Shown in pieces: positions 1-5,182 of a stretch of DNA of 10,750 nt. A program made the translations under genes and the position numbers. Source of the stretch: Pedococcus sp. (GTDB lineage: Bacteria; Actinomycetota; Actinomycetes; Actinomycetales; Dermatophilaceae); assembly GCA_025936615.1 (NCBI GenBank), contig JAICSZ010000032.1, positions 1 to 10,750 on the forward strand, written 5' to 3'. Within the stretch, counting starts at the first letter, position 1; each line of letters opens with the position of its first letter. Under the pieces are notes generated by a model. The model saw nothing but the letters and a program-made list of their open reading frames with translations, searched no databases and was not told the DNA's origin.

Positions 1-1
1 C

Positions 2-319
2 GCGGTGACCGCGATCTCGGGGTCCGGGCCGGCCTACATCTTCTACGTCGTCGAGGCGATGATCGAGGCCGGCGTCGTGCTCGGACTGCCCCGCCCGACC
101 GCCACCGAGCTCGTGGTGCAGACCCTGTTCGGCGCGGCGACGATGATGCGTGAGACCGGCCAGCACCCCACCGTGCTCCGCGAGCAGGTGACCTCGCCCG
201 GTGGCACCACGGCGGCCGCGTTGCGCCAGCTCGACGACCACAAGGTGCGGGCCGCCTTCATCTCCGCGATGGAGGCGGCAGCCAAGCGCTCGCACGAGCT
301 CGCCAACGGAAATGACTGA
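2..319 (+). CDS. proC: Pyrroline-5-carboxylate reductase, C-terminal part (5' truncated by window edge)
   Basis: The last enzyme of proline biosynthesis, a cytosolic protein that reduces 1-pyrroline-5-carboxylate to proline with NAD(P)H. Only about 105 residues are present, corresponding to the helical dimerisation domain. Two conserved ProC signatures are visible: SGSGPAY near the left edge and TSPGGTT at about two thirds of the fragment, which together bind substrate. The open frame runs to the window edge, so the in-frame GTG at position 5 is an internal codon, not a start. The NADPH-binding Rossmann half lies outside. The stop codon TGA (317-319) overlaps the ATG of the next gene by 8 nt, so the downstream acetyltransferase is probably co-transcribed and translationally coupled. 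The family assignment is secure. Confidence 0.95.
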   Translation, partial: AVTAISGSGPAYIFYVVEAMIEAGVVLGLPRPTATELVVQTLFGAATMMRETGQHPTVLREQVTSPGGTTAAALRQLDDHKVRAAFISAMEAAAKRSHELANGND

Positions 320-839
320 GCCCCCACGCTTTTCAGGATCGGTATGCCGCGTGGACAAGTCCATGTGGCAGGTGTACCGAGCCGTGCGGCTGGCGATGCT
401 GCTCGACACCCCGCTCGCGTATGGCAGCACCTTCGGGCGGGAGATCGCATTCACCGACGACCTGTGGAAGGAGCGCCTGGAGGGCTCCACGAGCTGGCTG
501 GCCCTCGAGGGCGACCTGCCGGTGGGAGCGGCGACGCTGTTCCGGTTCCCCGAGCAGGACCTGGACGAGGGCTGCCTCGTGGCGATGTGGGTGGCCCCGC
601 ACGCCCGGGGAGCCGGCGCGGGCGACGCGCTCGTGACCACCTTGGTGGGCCACGCCACGTCCGCCGGCCTGCGCCGCGTGACCCTCGACGTCGCCGACGG
701 CAACCACCGGGCAGCGGCGTTCTACCGGCGGCTGGGGTTCACGAGGACTGGCCGGACGGGCACGCTGCCGCAGGACCCACAGGTCACGGAGTTCGAGATG
801 GAGCGGCTCCTCGACGGGCACCCAGCCTCTGCACCCTGA
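312..839 (+). CDS. GNAT-family N-acetyltransferase (first of tandem pair)
   Basis: An acetyl-CoA-dependent acetyltransferase of the GNAT fold, 175 residues; the acceptor is unknown. Visible elements are the N-terminal YRAVRLAML helix (about 22-30), the beta-4/motif A segment [18 protein letters not shown] with the pyrophosphate-binding R99-G-A-G-A-G104, and the motif B segment N131...AAFYRRLGF, in which Y138 is the usual general acid. The ATG at 312 was chosen because it overlaps the proC stop, gives the usual family length, and makes the protein exactly as long as its downstream paralogue. A GTG at 351 is an alternative. There is little Shine-Dalgarno, consistent with coupling to proC. The N-terminal half aligns with the next GNAT (YRAVRL versus YRSVRL; LWKERL versus FWRTRM), which points to an old tandem duplication. 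Whether it acts on a small molecule or a protein cannot be told. Confidence 0.88.
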   Translation: MTEPPRFSGSVCRVDKSMWQVYRAVRLAMLLDTPLAYGSTFGREIAFTDDLWKERLEGSTSWLALEGDLPVGAATLFRFPEQDLDEGCLVAMWVAPHARGAGAGDALVTTLVGHATSAGLRRVTLDVADGNHRAAAFYRRLGFTRTGRTGTLPQDPQVTEFEMERLLDGHPASAP

Positions 840-845
840 GCTCCC

Positions 846-855
846 GGGGGCCCCC
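846..855. repeat. 10-bp G5C5 palindrome between the two GNAT genes
   Basis: Five Gs are followed directly by five Cs, a perfect palindrome lying 6 nt after the stop of the first GNAT. It could weakly pause transcription, but it has no loop and no following T-run, so I do not call it a terminator. In GC-rich DNA such a motif may also be chance. Confidence 0.3.
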
Positions 856-878
856 TCCCCGTTCACGCGCGCGTCTGC

Positions 879-884
879 CAGAGT
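879..884 (+). promoter_or_regulatory. Putative -10 element for leaderless second GNAT gene
   Basis: CAGAGT lies 7 nt upstream of the ATG at 892. It resembles the actinobacterial TANNNT -10 (A and T at positions 2 and 6 match). Transcription would begin at or next to the start codon, and there is no Shine-Dalgarno between hexamer and ATG. The geometry is the same as at acuC, the epimerase-like gene, the glutaredoxin-like gene and the HAD gene in this window. No clear -35 is seen. Confidence 0.45.
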
Positions 885-891
885 GGACCGC

Positions 892-1419
892 ATGAGCGAC
901 ATCACCGTGCGGACCCTGGGCGAGGACGAGTGGGAGCAGTACCGCTCGGTGCGGCTGAACGCGCTGGAGGAGTCGCCGGAGGCGTTCGTGGCGAGCCTCA
1001 CGCAGGAACGGGCCTACGACGAGGACTTCTGGCGCACCCGGATGCGTCGTTCCCGGCGACTGCTCGCCGAGGACGCCGAGGGGCGCTCGATCGGCGTGGC
1101 CAGCGTCGGCCAGGGCAAGCAGGAGAACGAGCGGATCGCCGAGCTGTTCGGCCTGTGGGTCACCCCGGCGGCACGCGGCACGGGCGTCGCCACCCAGCTC
1201 GTGCAGGCCGGCGCCGACGTCGCGCGCGAGCAGGGTCGAAGCCACCTGGCCTACTGGGTCGGCTCCGACAACGGCCGGGCGGTGGCGTTCGCCAGTGGCT
1301 TCGGGTTCCGTCCGACCGACACCCGTCGGCCCATGCGGGTGCAGGGCGAGGGCGGCGACGAGGACGAGATTGCCATGGTGCTGCCGCTCGGCGAGGACCG
1401 CGGGAACCCCACTCTCTAG
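892..1419 (+). CDS. GNAT-family N-acetyltransferase (second of tandem pair)
   Basis: A second GNAT-fold protein, also 175 residues. It shows the N-terminal WEQYRSVRLNALEESPEAF helix-loop typical of this subfamily, the motif A strand ELFGLWVTP, and the acetyl-CoA loop R95-G-T-G-V-A100. In motif B the sequence is N127-GRAVAFASGFGF. The tyrosine found in its neighbour (FYRRLGF) is replaced by alanine (A134), so a tyrosine general acid is missing and catalysis, if retained, must differ. The ATG at 892 was preferred to the in-frame GTG at 883 because a -10-like hexamer ends 7 nt before it and the resulting length equals that of the paralogue. The end is acidic (EGGDEDE). It converges on the trkA-like gene with only 3 nt between stop codons. 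Substrate unknown. Confidence 0.9.
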   Translation: MSDITVRTLGEDEWEQYRSVRLNALEESPEAFVASLTQERAYDEDFWRTRMRRSRRLLAEDAEGRSIGVASVGQGKQENERIAELFGLWVTPAARGTGVATQLVQAGADVAREQGRSHLAYWVGSDNGRAVAFASGFGFRPTDTRRPMRVQGEGGDEDEIAMVLPLGEDRGNPTL

Positions 1420-1426
1420 CAGCTAG
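1416..1426. other. Palindrome containing both convergent stop codons
   Basis: CTAGC-A-GCTAG is a perfect 11-bp dyad that spans the TAG stop of the plus-strand GNAT (1417-1419) and the TAG stop of the minus-strand trkA-like gene (1423-1425). As RNA the loop is too small for the full stem, so it is a weak terminator at best. No other terminator separates the convergent genes. Confidence 0.5.
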
Positions 1427-2088
1427 GGCCGTGAGGCGAGGCGCTCGAGCAGGTCGGTCGGGCCACTGACGATCAGGGTGTCGTGCGCCGTCACCTTGGT
1501 CTCGGGCACGGCGTAGGTGAAGTCCTGCCCCGGCGCCTTGACCCCCACCACGGTGACGCCGTACTTCGACCGGATCCCGCTCTGGCTCAAGGTGAACCCG
1601 ATCGCCTCCTGGGGCGGGCGCATCTTGACGATCGCGAACCCGTCGTCGAACTCGATGTAGTCCATCAGCTTGCCGTTGACCAGGTGGGCGACCCGGCGGC
1701 CGCTGTCCACCTCCGGCGAGATCACGTGGTGCACCCCGATCCGGGTGAGGATGCGGGCGTGCTCGGGGGACAGCGACTTGGCCCAGATCGAGGGGATGCC
1801 CGCGTCCACGAGGTTCATGGCGCACAGCACGGAGGCCTGCACCGAGGAGCCGATGCCCACGACGGCGAGGGTGAAGTTGCGCGCCTTCATGTTGGCGATC
1901 GCCTGCGGGTTGCTGGCGTCGGCCTGCACGAGCTTGCCCACCTTGCCCAGGAAGCCCTCGGCCAGGGCTGCGTCGCGCTCGACCGCGACCACGTTGTGGC
2001 CGAGCCGCTGCAGCTCGATCGCGGCGGCACCGCCGAACCGGCCGAGGCCGATGACGAGCACGTCGTCCTCGTAGAGCTTCTTCGCCAC
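1423..2088 (-). CDS. TrkA/KtrA-family potassium uptake regulatory subunit (RCK protein)
   Basis: A cytosolic regulatory ring subunit that gates a Trk/Ktr-type K+ channel in response to nucleotides. Its 221 residues are the single-RCK length of KtrA rather than the doubled TrkA of enteric bacteria. The N-terminal RCK_N Rossmann domain has VIGLGRFGG (G14, G16, G19) followed by the acidic end of beta-2, VVAVERD (E37), and D57 in QADASN. The C-terminal TrkA_C domain covers about residues 138-218. The start is GTG at 2088: a perfect AAGGAGGA lies 5-6 nt upstream and the MAKKLYEDDVLVIG start fits the family. The membrane partner (TrkH/KtrB) is not next to it in this window, so it must be encoded elsewhere. 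It is divergent from acuC and shares a symmetric promoter region with it. Confidence 0.9.
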   Translation of the reverse strand: MAKKLYEDDVLVIGLGRFGGAAAIELQRLGHNVVAVERDAALAEGFLGKVGKLVQADASNPQAIANMKARNFTLAVVGIGSSVQASVLCAMNLVDAGIPSIWAKSLSPEHARILTRIGVHHVISPEVDSGRRVAHLVNGKLMDYIEFDDGFAIVKMRPPQEAIGFTLSQSGIRSKYGVTVVGVKAPGQDFTYAVPETKVTAHDTLIVSGPTDLLERLASRP

Positions 2089-2092
2089 AGGC

Positions 2093-2100
2093 TCCTCCTT
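2093..2100 (-). promoter_or_regulatory. Strong Shine-Dalgarno of the trkA-like gene
   Basis: On the minus strand AAGGAGGA precedes the GTG at 2088 with about 5 nt between AGGAGG and the start. It settles the start codon against many longer in-frame alternatives, and contrasts with the divergent acuC gene, which has no such site. Confidence 0.85.
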
Positions 2101-2113
2101 GTCTGGTCGCAGC

Positions 2114-2136
2114 ACGCTACCGCCTGCCGGTAGCGT
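2114..2136. promoter_or_regulatory. 23-bp perfect dyad holding two divergent -10 elements (trkA / acuC)
   Basis: The arms ACGCTACCG (2114-2122) and CGGTAGCGT (2128-2136) are exact inverted repeats around a 5-bp spacer. Each arm contains TAGCGT read outward. On the plus strand it ends 6 nt before the acuC ATG, giving a leaderless mRNA. On the minus strand it would start trkA transcription near 2107, just upstream of the trkA Shine-Dalgarno. The element would therefore not be transcribed in either direction and acts as DNA: a symmetric bidirectional promoter, a repressor operator, or both. No good -35 is visible on either side. Confidence 0.6.
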
Positions 2137-2142
2137 TCCGGC

Positions 2143-3339
2143 ATGTCCGCTCAGGTGCGCGTGGTCTGGGATCCGGGGTTCACCGCCTACGACTTCGGGC
2201 CGGCGCACCCGATGAGCCCGGTCCGGCTCGACCTGACCGCGCGGCTGTGCGAGGAGCTCGGAGTCTTCGCGCAGCCGGGGGTCGAGGTGTTCTCGCCGCC
2301 GGTACCGGACGACTCCGTACTGGAGACCGTGCACGAGCCCGACTACGTCGCGGCCGTGCGAACCGCCTCGCAGGACCCCGCCAGTGCCGACTCCCGTCGA
2401 GGGCTGGGCACCGAGGATGACCCGGCCTTCCGCGGGATGCACGAGGCCAGCGCGCGCGTGGCCGAGGGGACCAGGCAGGTGTGTGCCGACGTGTGGGAGA
2501 GCCGCGCGCAGCACGGGGTGAACTTCTGCGGCGGCCTGCACCACGCCATGCCCGGCAGCGCCTCCGGCTTCTGCATCTACAACGACATCGCGGTCGGGAT
2601 CCGCTGGCTGCTCGACCACGGGGCGCAGCGGGTTGCCTACGTCGACGTGGACGTCCACCACGGCGACGGCGTGGAGCACATCTTCTGGGACGACCCACGG
2701 GTGCTCACCGTGTCGCTCCACGAGTCGGGCCGGGTGCTCTTCCCGGGCACCGGCTTCGCTGGCGAGACGGGGGGCGCCGGCGCCGAGGGCAGTGCGGTCA
2801 ACGTCGCACTACCTCCCGGCACCGCCGACTCCGCCTGGCTGCGTGCGCTGTACAGCACCGCCCTGCCCGTGGTGCGCGCCTTCGGGCCCGACATCCTGGT
2901 CACCCAGCACGGCTGCGACACCCATGCCCAGGACCCGCTGGCACACCTGGCCCTGTCGGTCGACGCGCAGCACGCGGCGGCGCAGGCCCTGCACCGGCTT
3001 GCCCACGAGGCCTGCGGCGGTCGCTGGGTGGCCCTGGGTGGCGGCGGCTACGAGGTCGTCGACGTGGTCCCGCGCACCTGGACCCACCTGACGGCCATCG
3101 CCGCGCACCACCCGGTCCCCCTGACCGAACCGGTGCCCCCGGGCTGGCTCGAGCACGTGCGGGAGGCGCTCGGTCGCGAGGGGCCGCGGCGGATGGGCGA
3201 GCGCGACCCCGCGGACGGGCCGATCTGGCACCAGCCCTGGGACCACGGCTACAACCCGCACAACGAGTCCGACCGGGCGATCATGGCGACCCGGCAGGCC
3301 GTCTTCCCGCTCTACGGACTCGACCCCTGGTTCGACTAG
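2143..3339 (+). CDS. acuC: Acetoin utilisation protein AcuC / class I HDAC-fold deacetylase
   Basis: A zinc-dependent deacetylase of the histone deacetylase superfamily, 398 residues. In Bacillus subtilis, AcuC removes acetyl groups from acetyl-CoA synthetase lysine and so reactivates it; the same role is plausible here. All active-site parts are present: the double histidine in GGLHHAMPG (H133, H134), zinc ligands D170 and H172 in VDVDVHHGDG, the third ligand D259 in QHGCDTHAQDPL, and the catalytic tyrosine Y303 in GGGGY. The C-terminal segment of about 60 residues, ending FPLYGLDPWFD, is typical of actinobacterial AcuC. The ATG at 2143 has no Shine-Dalgarno, but TAGCGT ends 6 nt upstream, implying a leaderless transcript. 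Two GNATs encoded upstream could be acetylation counterparts, though nothing links them directly. Confidence 0.93.
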   Translation: MSAQVRVVWDPGFTAYDFGPAHPMSPVRLDLTARLCEELGVFAQPGVEVFSPPVPDDSVLETVHEPDYVAAVRTASQDPASADSRRGLGTEDDPAFRGMHEASARVAEGTRQVCADVWESRAQHGVNFCGGLHHAMPGSASGFCIYNDIAVGIRWLLDHGAQRVAYVDVDVHHGDGVEHIFWDDPRVLTVSLHESGRVLFPGTGFAGETGGAGAEGSAVNVALPPGTADSAWLRALYSTALPVVRAFGPDILVTQHGCDTHAQDPLAHLALSVDAQHAAAQALHRLAHEACGGRWVALGGGGYEVVDVVPRTWTHLTAIAAHHPVPLTEPVPPGWLEHVREALGREGPRRMGERDPADGPIWHQPWDHGYNPHNESDRAIMATRQAVFPLYGLDPWFD

Positions 3340-3351
3340 ACCTTCGCGCAG

Positions 3352-3427
3352 AGATGTGATCGGCTCGGCGTGTCGGCTGGACAACCGCGAGGAACTTTCC
3401 TCAATGGCTTCCCCACACGTCACATCT
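3352..3427. repeat. Long-spaced inverted repeat upstream of the HTH gene
   Basis: AGATGTGA (3352-3359) and TCACATCT (3420-3427) are exact inverted copies separated by 60 bp, within the 171-bp gap between acuC and the HTH gene. Each is flanked on the outer side by GCAG or its complement, imperfectly. The pair could be two half-sites for a DNA-bending regulator, but an 8-bp match at this distance can arise by chance. Confidence 0.3.
3389..3402. promoter_or_regulatory. 14-bp perfect dyad, operator candidate
   Basis: GAGGAA-CT-TTCCTC is a perfect 6-2-6 inverted repeat about 30-65 bp upstream of the candidate promoters of the HTH gene. It lies in the acuC-HTH gap, is not followed by a T-run, and looks more like a protein-binding site than a terminator. 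Confidence 0.35.
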
Positions 3428-3432
3428 GCCCC

Positions 3433-3460
3433 TACAGTTCATCCTGCACGAGCGTAGTGT
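3433..3460 (+). promoter_or_regulatory. Candidate -10 elements for the HTH gene
   Basis: Two TANNNT hexamers, TACAGT (3433-3438) and TAGTGT (3455-3460), lie 50-80 nt before the ATG at 3511. Neither has a convincing -35, so which one is used, if either, is open. The leader would be about 45-65 nt and ends in a good Shine-Dalgarno (GAGGTGA, 3502-3508). Confidence 0.35.
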
Positions 3461-3510
3461 CCGCCGGAGGGGAAGCCGGCGATGCGCGCGTGCAGAAGAT
3501 CGAGGTGATC

Positions 3511-3711
3511 ATGTCCAACGAGCGACAGCTCGCCGAGGTGCGGTTCCTGACCGTCGCCGAGGTGGCCTCGATCATGCGCGTGTCGAAGATGACGGTGTAC
3601 CGCATGGTGCATGCCGGAGAGCTTCCCGCCATCCGGGTGGGCCGGTCCTTCCGGGTACCGGAGGACGCGGTGCACAAGTACCTGCGTTCCTCCTACGTCG
3701 ACACCGCGTGA
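3511..3711 (+). CDS. Excisionase-like helix-turn-helix DNA-binding protein (Rv0500A type)
   Basis: A 66-residue, single-domain DNA-binding protein of the excisionase/MerR-like winged HTH family. After a short N-terminal arm, the HTH is FLTVAEVASIMRVSKMTVYRM (about 11-31), followed by the wing HAGELPAIRVGRSFRVPEDAVHKYL. The SKMTVYR recognition helix and the GRSFRV wing are the hallmarks of a conserved actinobacterial orthologue group that includes M. tuberculosis Rv0500A. Despite the family name there is no integrase or phage nearby, so it is a chromosomal regulator or architectural protein. It is distantly related to BldC, which binds direct repeats cooperatively, but is not BldC itself. The ATG at 3511 is preferred over the in-frame GTG at 3490 because GAGGTGA sits just upstream and the conserved part starts directly after it. 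A strong hairpin follows the gene. Confidence 0.88.
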   Translation: MSNERQLAEVRFLTVAEVASIMRVSKMTVYRMVHAGELPAIRVGRSFRVPEDAVHKYLRSSYVDTA

Positions 3712-3734
3712 CGATGCGCTGAGCGCACAGCCCA

Positions 3735-3765
3735 GGCGGGCCGGGACCCCAGGTCCCGGCCCGCC
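3735..3765 (+). terminator. 14-bp GC-rich hairpin terminator after the HTH gene
   Basis: The arms 3735-3748 and 3752-3765 are perfectly complementary (14 bp, beginning GGCGGGCC) around a 3-nt loop, and start 23 nt after the HTH stop codon. Only TT follows, so this is the L-shaped or U-poor hairpin type common in actinobacteria. It separates the HTH gene from the bS22 unit. Confidence 0.8.
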
Positions 3766-3802
3766 TTCGCATCCAGCTCCCGAGCAGCGGCGGTCGCCGG
3801 GT

Positions 3803-3832
3803 TTGGGGCTGCCGACGCCCGGCCGCTAGAGT
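3803..3832 (+). promoter_or_regulatory. Promoter of the bS22 gene
   Basis: TTGGGG (3803-3808), an 18-bp spacer and TAGAGT (3827-3832) form a fair housekeeping-type promoter. Transcription would start near 3839, giving a leader of about 70 nt before the bS22 ATG. Its position between an upstream terminator and the gene makes bS22 an independent unit. Confidence 0.55.
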
Positions 3833-3862
3833 GACCCCCTGTTCGGCGTGGTGCGTTGTCTC

Positions 3863-3880
3863 GTTGCCCCGTCCGGCAAC
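3863..3880 (+). other. Leader hairpin in the bS22 5' UTR
   Basis: GTTGCC (3863-3868) and GGCAAC (3875-3880) can pair around a 6-nt loop. The stem ends 18 nt before the Shine-Dalgarno GAGGA (3899-3903) and is followed by a C/A-rich, G-poor stretch likely to be single stranded. Many ribosomal protein leaders carry regulatory structures, but a function for this one is only a suggestion. Confidence 0.35.
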
Positions 3881-3908
3881 CGACCAACACACACACGCGA
3901 GGACGACT

Positions 3909-4007
3909 ATGGGCTCTGTCATCAAGAAGCGCCGCAAGCGCATGGCGAAGAAGAAGCACCGCAAGCTCCTTCGCAAGACGCGTCACCAGCGTCGCAACAA
4001 GAAGTGA
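3909..4007 (+). CDS. Small ribosomal subunit protein bS22 (AURKAIP1/COX24 domain)
   Basis: A 32-residue, extremely basic protein that starts MGSVIKKRRKRMAKKKHRKL and ends RRNKK. This is the AURKAIP1/COX24-domain peptide found in mycobacteria as bS22 (Rv0500B), seen in structures of the mycobacterial 30S subunit near the decoding region. More than half its residues are Lys, Arg or His, fitting an rRNA-embedded peptide without its own fold. The ATG at 3909 has GAGGA 5 nt upstream. The gene has its own promoter (about 3803-3832), leader and terminator (4013-4037), consistent with high expression. It lies between the HTH gene and the epimerase-like gene exactly as in M. tuberculosis, which supports the call. 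It is short enough to be missed by automated gene callers. Confidence 0.92.
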   Translation: MGSVIKKRRKRMAKKKHRKLLRKTRHQRRNKK

Positions 4008-4012
4008 CGTCA

Positions 4013-4037
4013 GGCCCCCGCTGCGGCGGGGGCCTTT
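4013..4037 (+). terminator. Rho-independent-type terminator after bS22
   Basis: GGCCCCCGC (4013-4021) pairs perfectly with GCGGGGGCC (4026-4034) around TGCG, followed by TTT. It begins 5 nt after the bS22 stop codon. The stem is strong and the U-run short, as usual in high-GC actinobacteria. Confidence 0.85.
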
Positions 4038-4120
4038 CCGTTGCGCTGACAAGCACGTCCGTGTGCGGCACGGTCGCCACTGCGACGGATGTCACCCACG
4101 TGCGCGTGACCGCCTGTCGA

Positions 4121-4126
4121 TAGGGT
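4121..4126 (+). promoter_or_regulatory. -10 element for the leaderless epimerase-like gene
   Basis: TAGGGT ends 6 nt before the GTG start at 4133 with no Shine-Dalgarno, so the mRNA probably begins at the start codon. Upstream, GTCAC (4091-4095) and GTGAC (4106-4110) form a short inverted repeat around the -35 position; it may be a regulator site or chance. Confidence 0.6.
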
Positions 4127-4132
4127 TTCCCC

Positions 4133-5182
4133 GTGGCTGAGGTCGTGCTCGTGACCGGCGTCTCCCGCTACCTCGGCGGGGAGTTCGCGCGAGCCCTCAC
4201 GCGGGACCCTGCGGTCAAGCGCGTCATCGGCGTCGACGTCATCCCGCCACCCCACGACATAGGGCGCGCCGAGTTCGTCCGTGCGGACATCCGCAACCCG
4301 ATGATCGGCAAGATCATCGCCCAGTCCGAGGTCGACACCGTGGTGCACATGAACGTCATCGCGACGCCGACTGGCGCCGGGGGACGCACGTCCCAGAAGG
4401 AGATCAACGTCATCGGCACCATGCAGCTGCTCGCTGCGTGCCAGAAGACGCCGAGCGTTCGTCGCCTGGTGGTGAAGTCCTCGGCCGCCGTCTACGGCTC
4501 CAGCCCGCGGGACCCTGCCATGTTCACCGAGGACATGGGCCCGAAGGTCCTGCCCCGCGCCGGGTTCGGGAAGGACTCGGTCGAGGTGGAGGGCTACGTC
4601 CGCGGCTTCTCGCGGCGGCGTCCCGACGTGGAGATCTCCATGCTCCGGTTCGCCAACATCATCGGGCCCGGCATCCGCACCGCCATGACCGACTACTTCG
4701 CCCTGCCCGTGGTGCCCGTCCCCTTCGGCTACGACGCCCGGCTGCAGTTCGTCCATGAGGCCGACGCCGTCGAGGCGCTGCTGCTGGCCACCAGCGGCCC
4801 GAGCTGTGGGATCACCAACATCGCGGGCGACGGTGTCGTGACGCTCACCCAGGCGGCAGGGATCGCCCGGCGCGGCGTGCTCCCCGTGCCTATGTCGGCC
4901 GCCGGCTTCATCGGTAGCCTGGTCAAGCGCTCCGGCCTCATGGACTTCAGCGCCGACCAGGTCCAGTTCCTGGCCTACGGTCGAGGCATGGACACCAGGC
5001 GGATGCGTGAGGTCCTCGGCTTCGAGCCCGCGTACACCACCCGGGCCGCGTTCGAGGACTTCGTGAGCGGGATCGGGGAGGCGCTGCCGGGATCGGCCGC
5101 GATCGGCTCGGTCGTGTCCGGCGTCGCCGGGACCGCTGCCACCGCCATGGGCCACGTGTGGGCTGCGGGAAGGAACGACTGA
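4133..5182 (+). CDS. NAD-dependent epimerase/dehydratase-family (extended SDR) protein, atypical active site (Rv0501/GalE2-like)
   Basis: A 349-residue extended short-chain dehydrogenase-like protein. The N-terminal Rossmann fold is clear (VVLVTGVSRYLGG, then VIGVDVIPPP and VRADIRNP), as is the serine-strand region VVKSSAAVYGSSP (about 113-125). Two hallmarks are altered. The glycine motif is TGVSRYLG, with R12 in place of the middle glycine. The catalytic YxxxK appears as AGFGK, keeping K147 but with A143 at the tyrosine position. From memory, the mycobacterial Rv0501 group shares these changes, so this is a family trait rather than damage, and the GalE name is doubtful. The start is GTG at 4133, leaderless. 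The stop overlaps the ATG of the acyltransferase by 1 nt, so the two are an operon and likely work together, perhaps on an envelope lipid. Substrate unknown. Confidence 0.87.
   Translation: MAEVVLVTGVSRYLGGEFARALTRDPAVKRVIGVDVIPPPHDIGRAEFVRADIRNPMIGKIIAQSEVDTVVHMNVIATPTGAGGRTSQKEINVIGTMQLLAACQKTPSVRRLVVKSSAAVYGSSPRDPAMFTEDMGPKVLPRAGFGKDSVEVEGYVRGFSRRRPDVEISMLRFANIIGPGIRTAMTDYFALPVVPVPFGYDARLQFVHEADAVEALLLATSGPSCGITNIAGDGVVTLTQAAGIARRGVLPVPMSAAGFIGSLVKRSGLMDFSADQVQFLAYGRGMDTRRMREVLGFEPAYTTRAAFEDFVSGIGEALPGSAAIGSVVSGVAGTAATAMGHVWAAGRND

Noticed and set aside
846..855. Terminator after the first GNAT
   Set aside because: The G5C5 palindrome has no loop, and no T-run follows.
3391..3421. ECF-type promoter GGAAC ... 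CGTC before the HTH gene
   Set aside because: The spacing between the two elements is about 22 bp, outside the 16-17 bp needed.
3511..3711. Phage excisionase or remnant of a mobile element
   Set aside because: No integrase, attachment-site repeats or phage genes are present, and the protein matches a conserved chromosomal orthologue group.
4091..4110. CRP-like operator before the epimerase-like gene
   Set aside because: CRP-type sites read TGTGA-N6-TCACA; here GTCAC precedes GTGAC with 10 bp between, the reverse orientation. The 5-bp arms may be chance.
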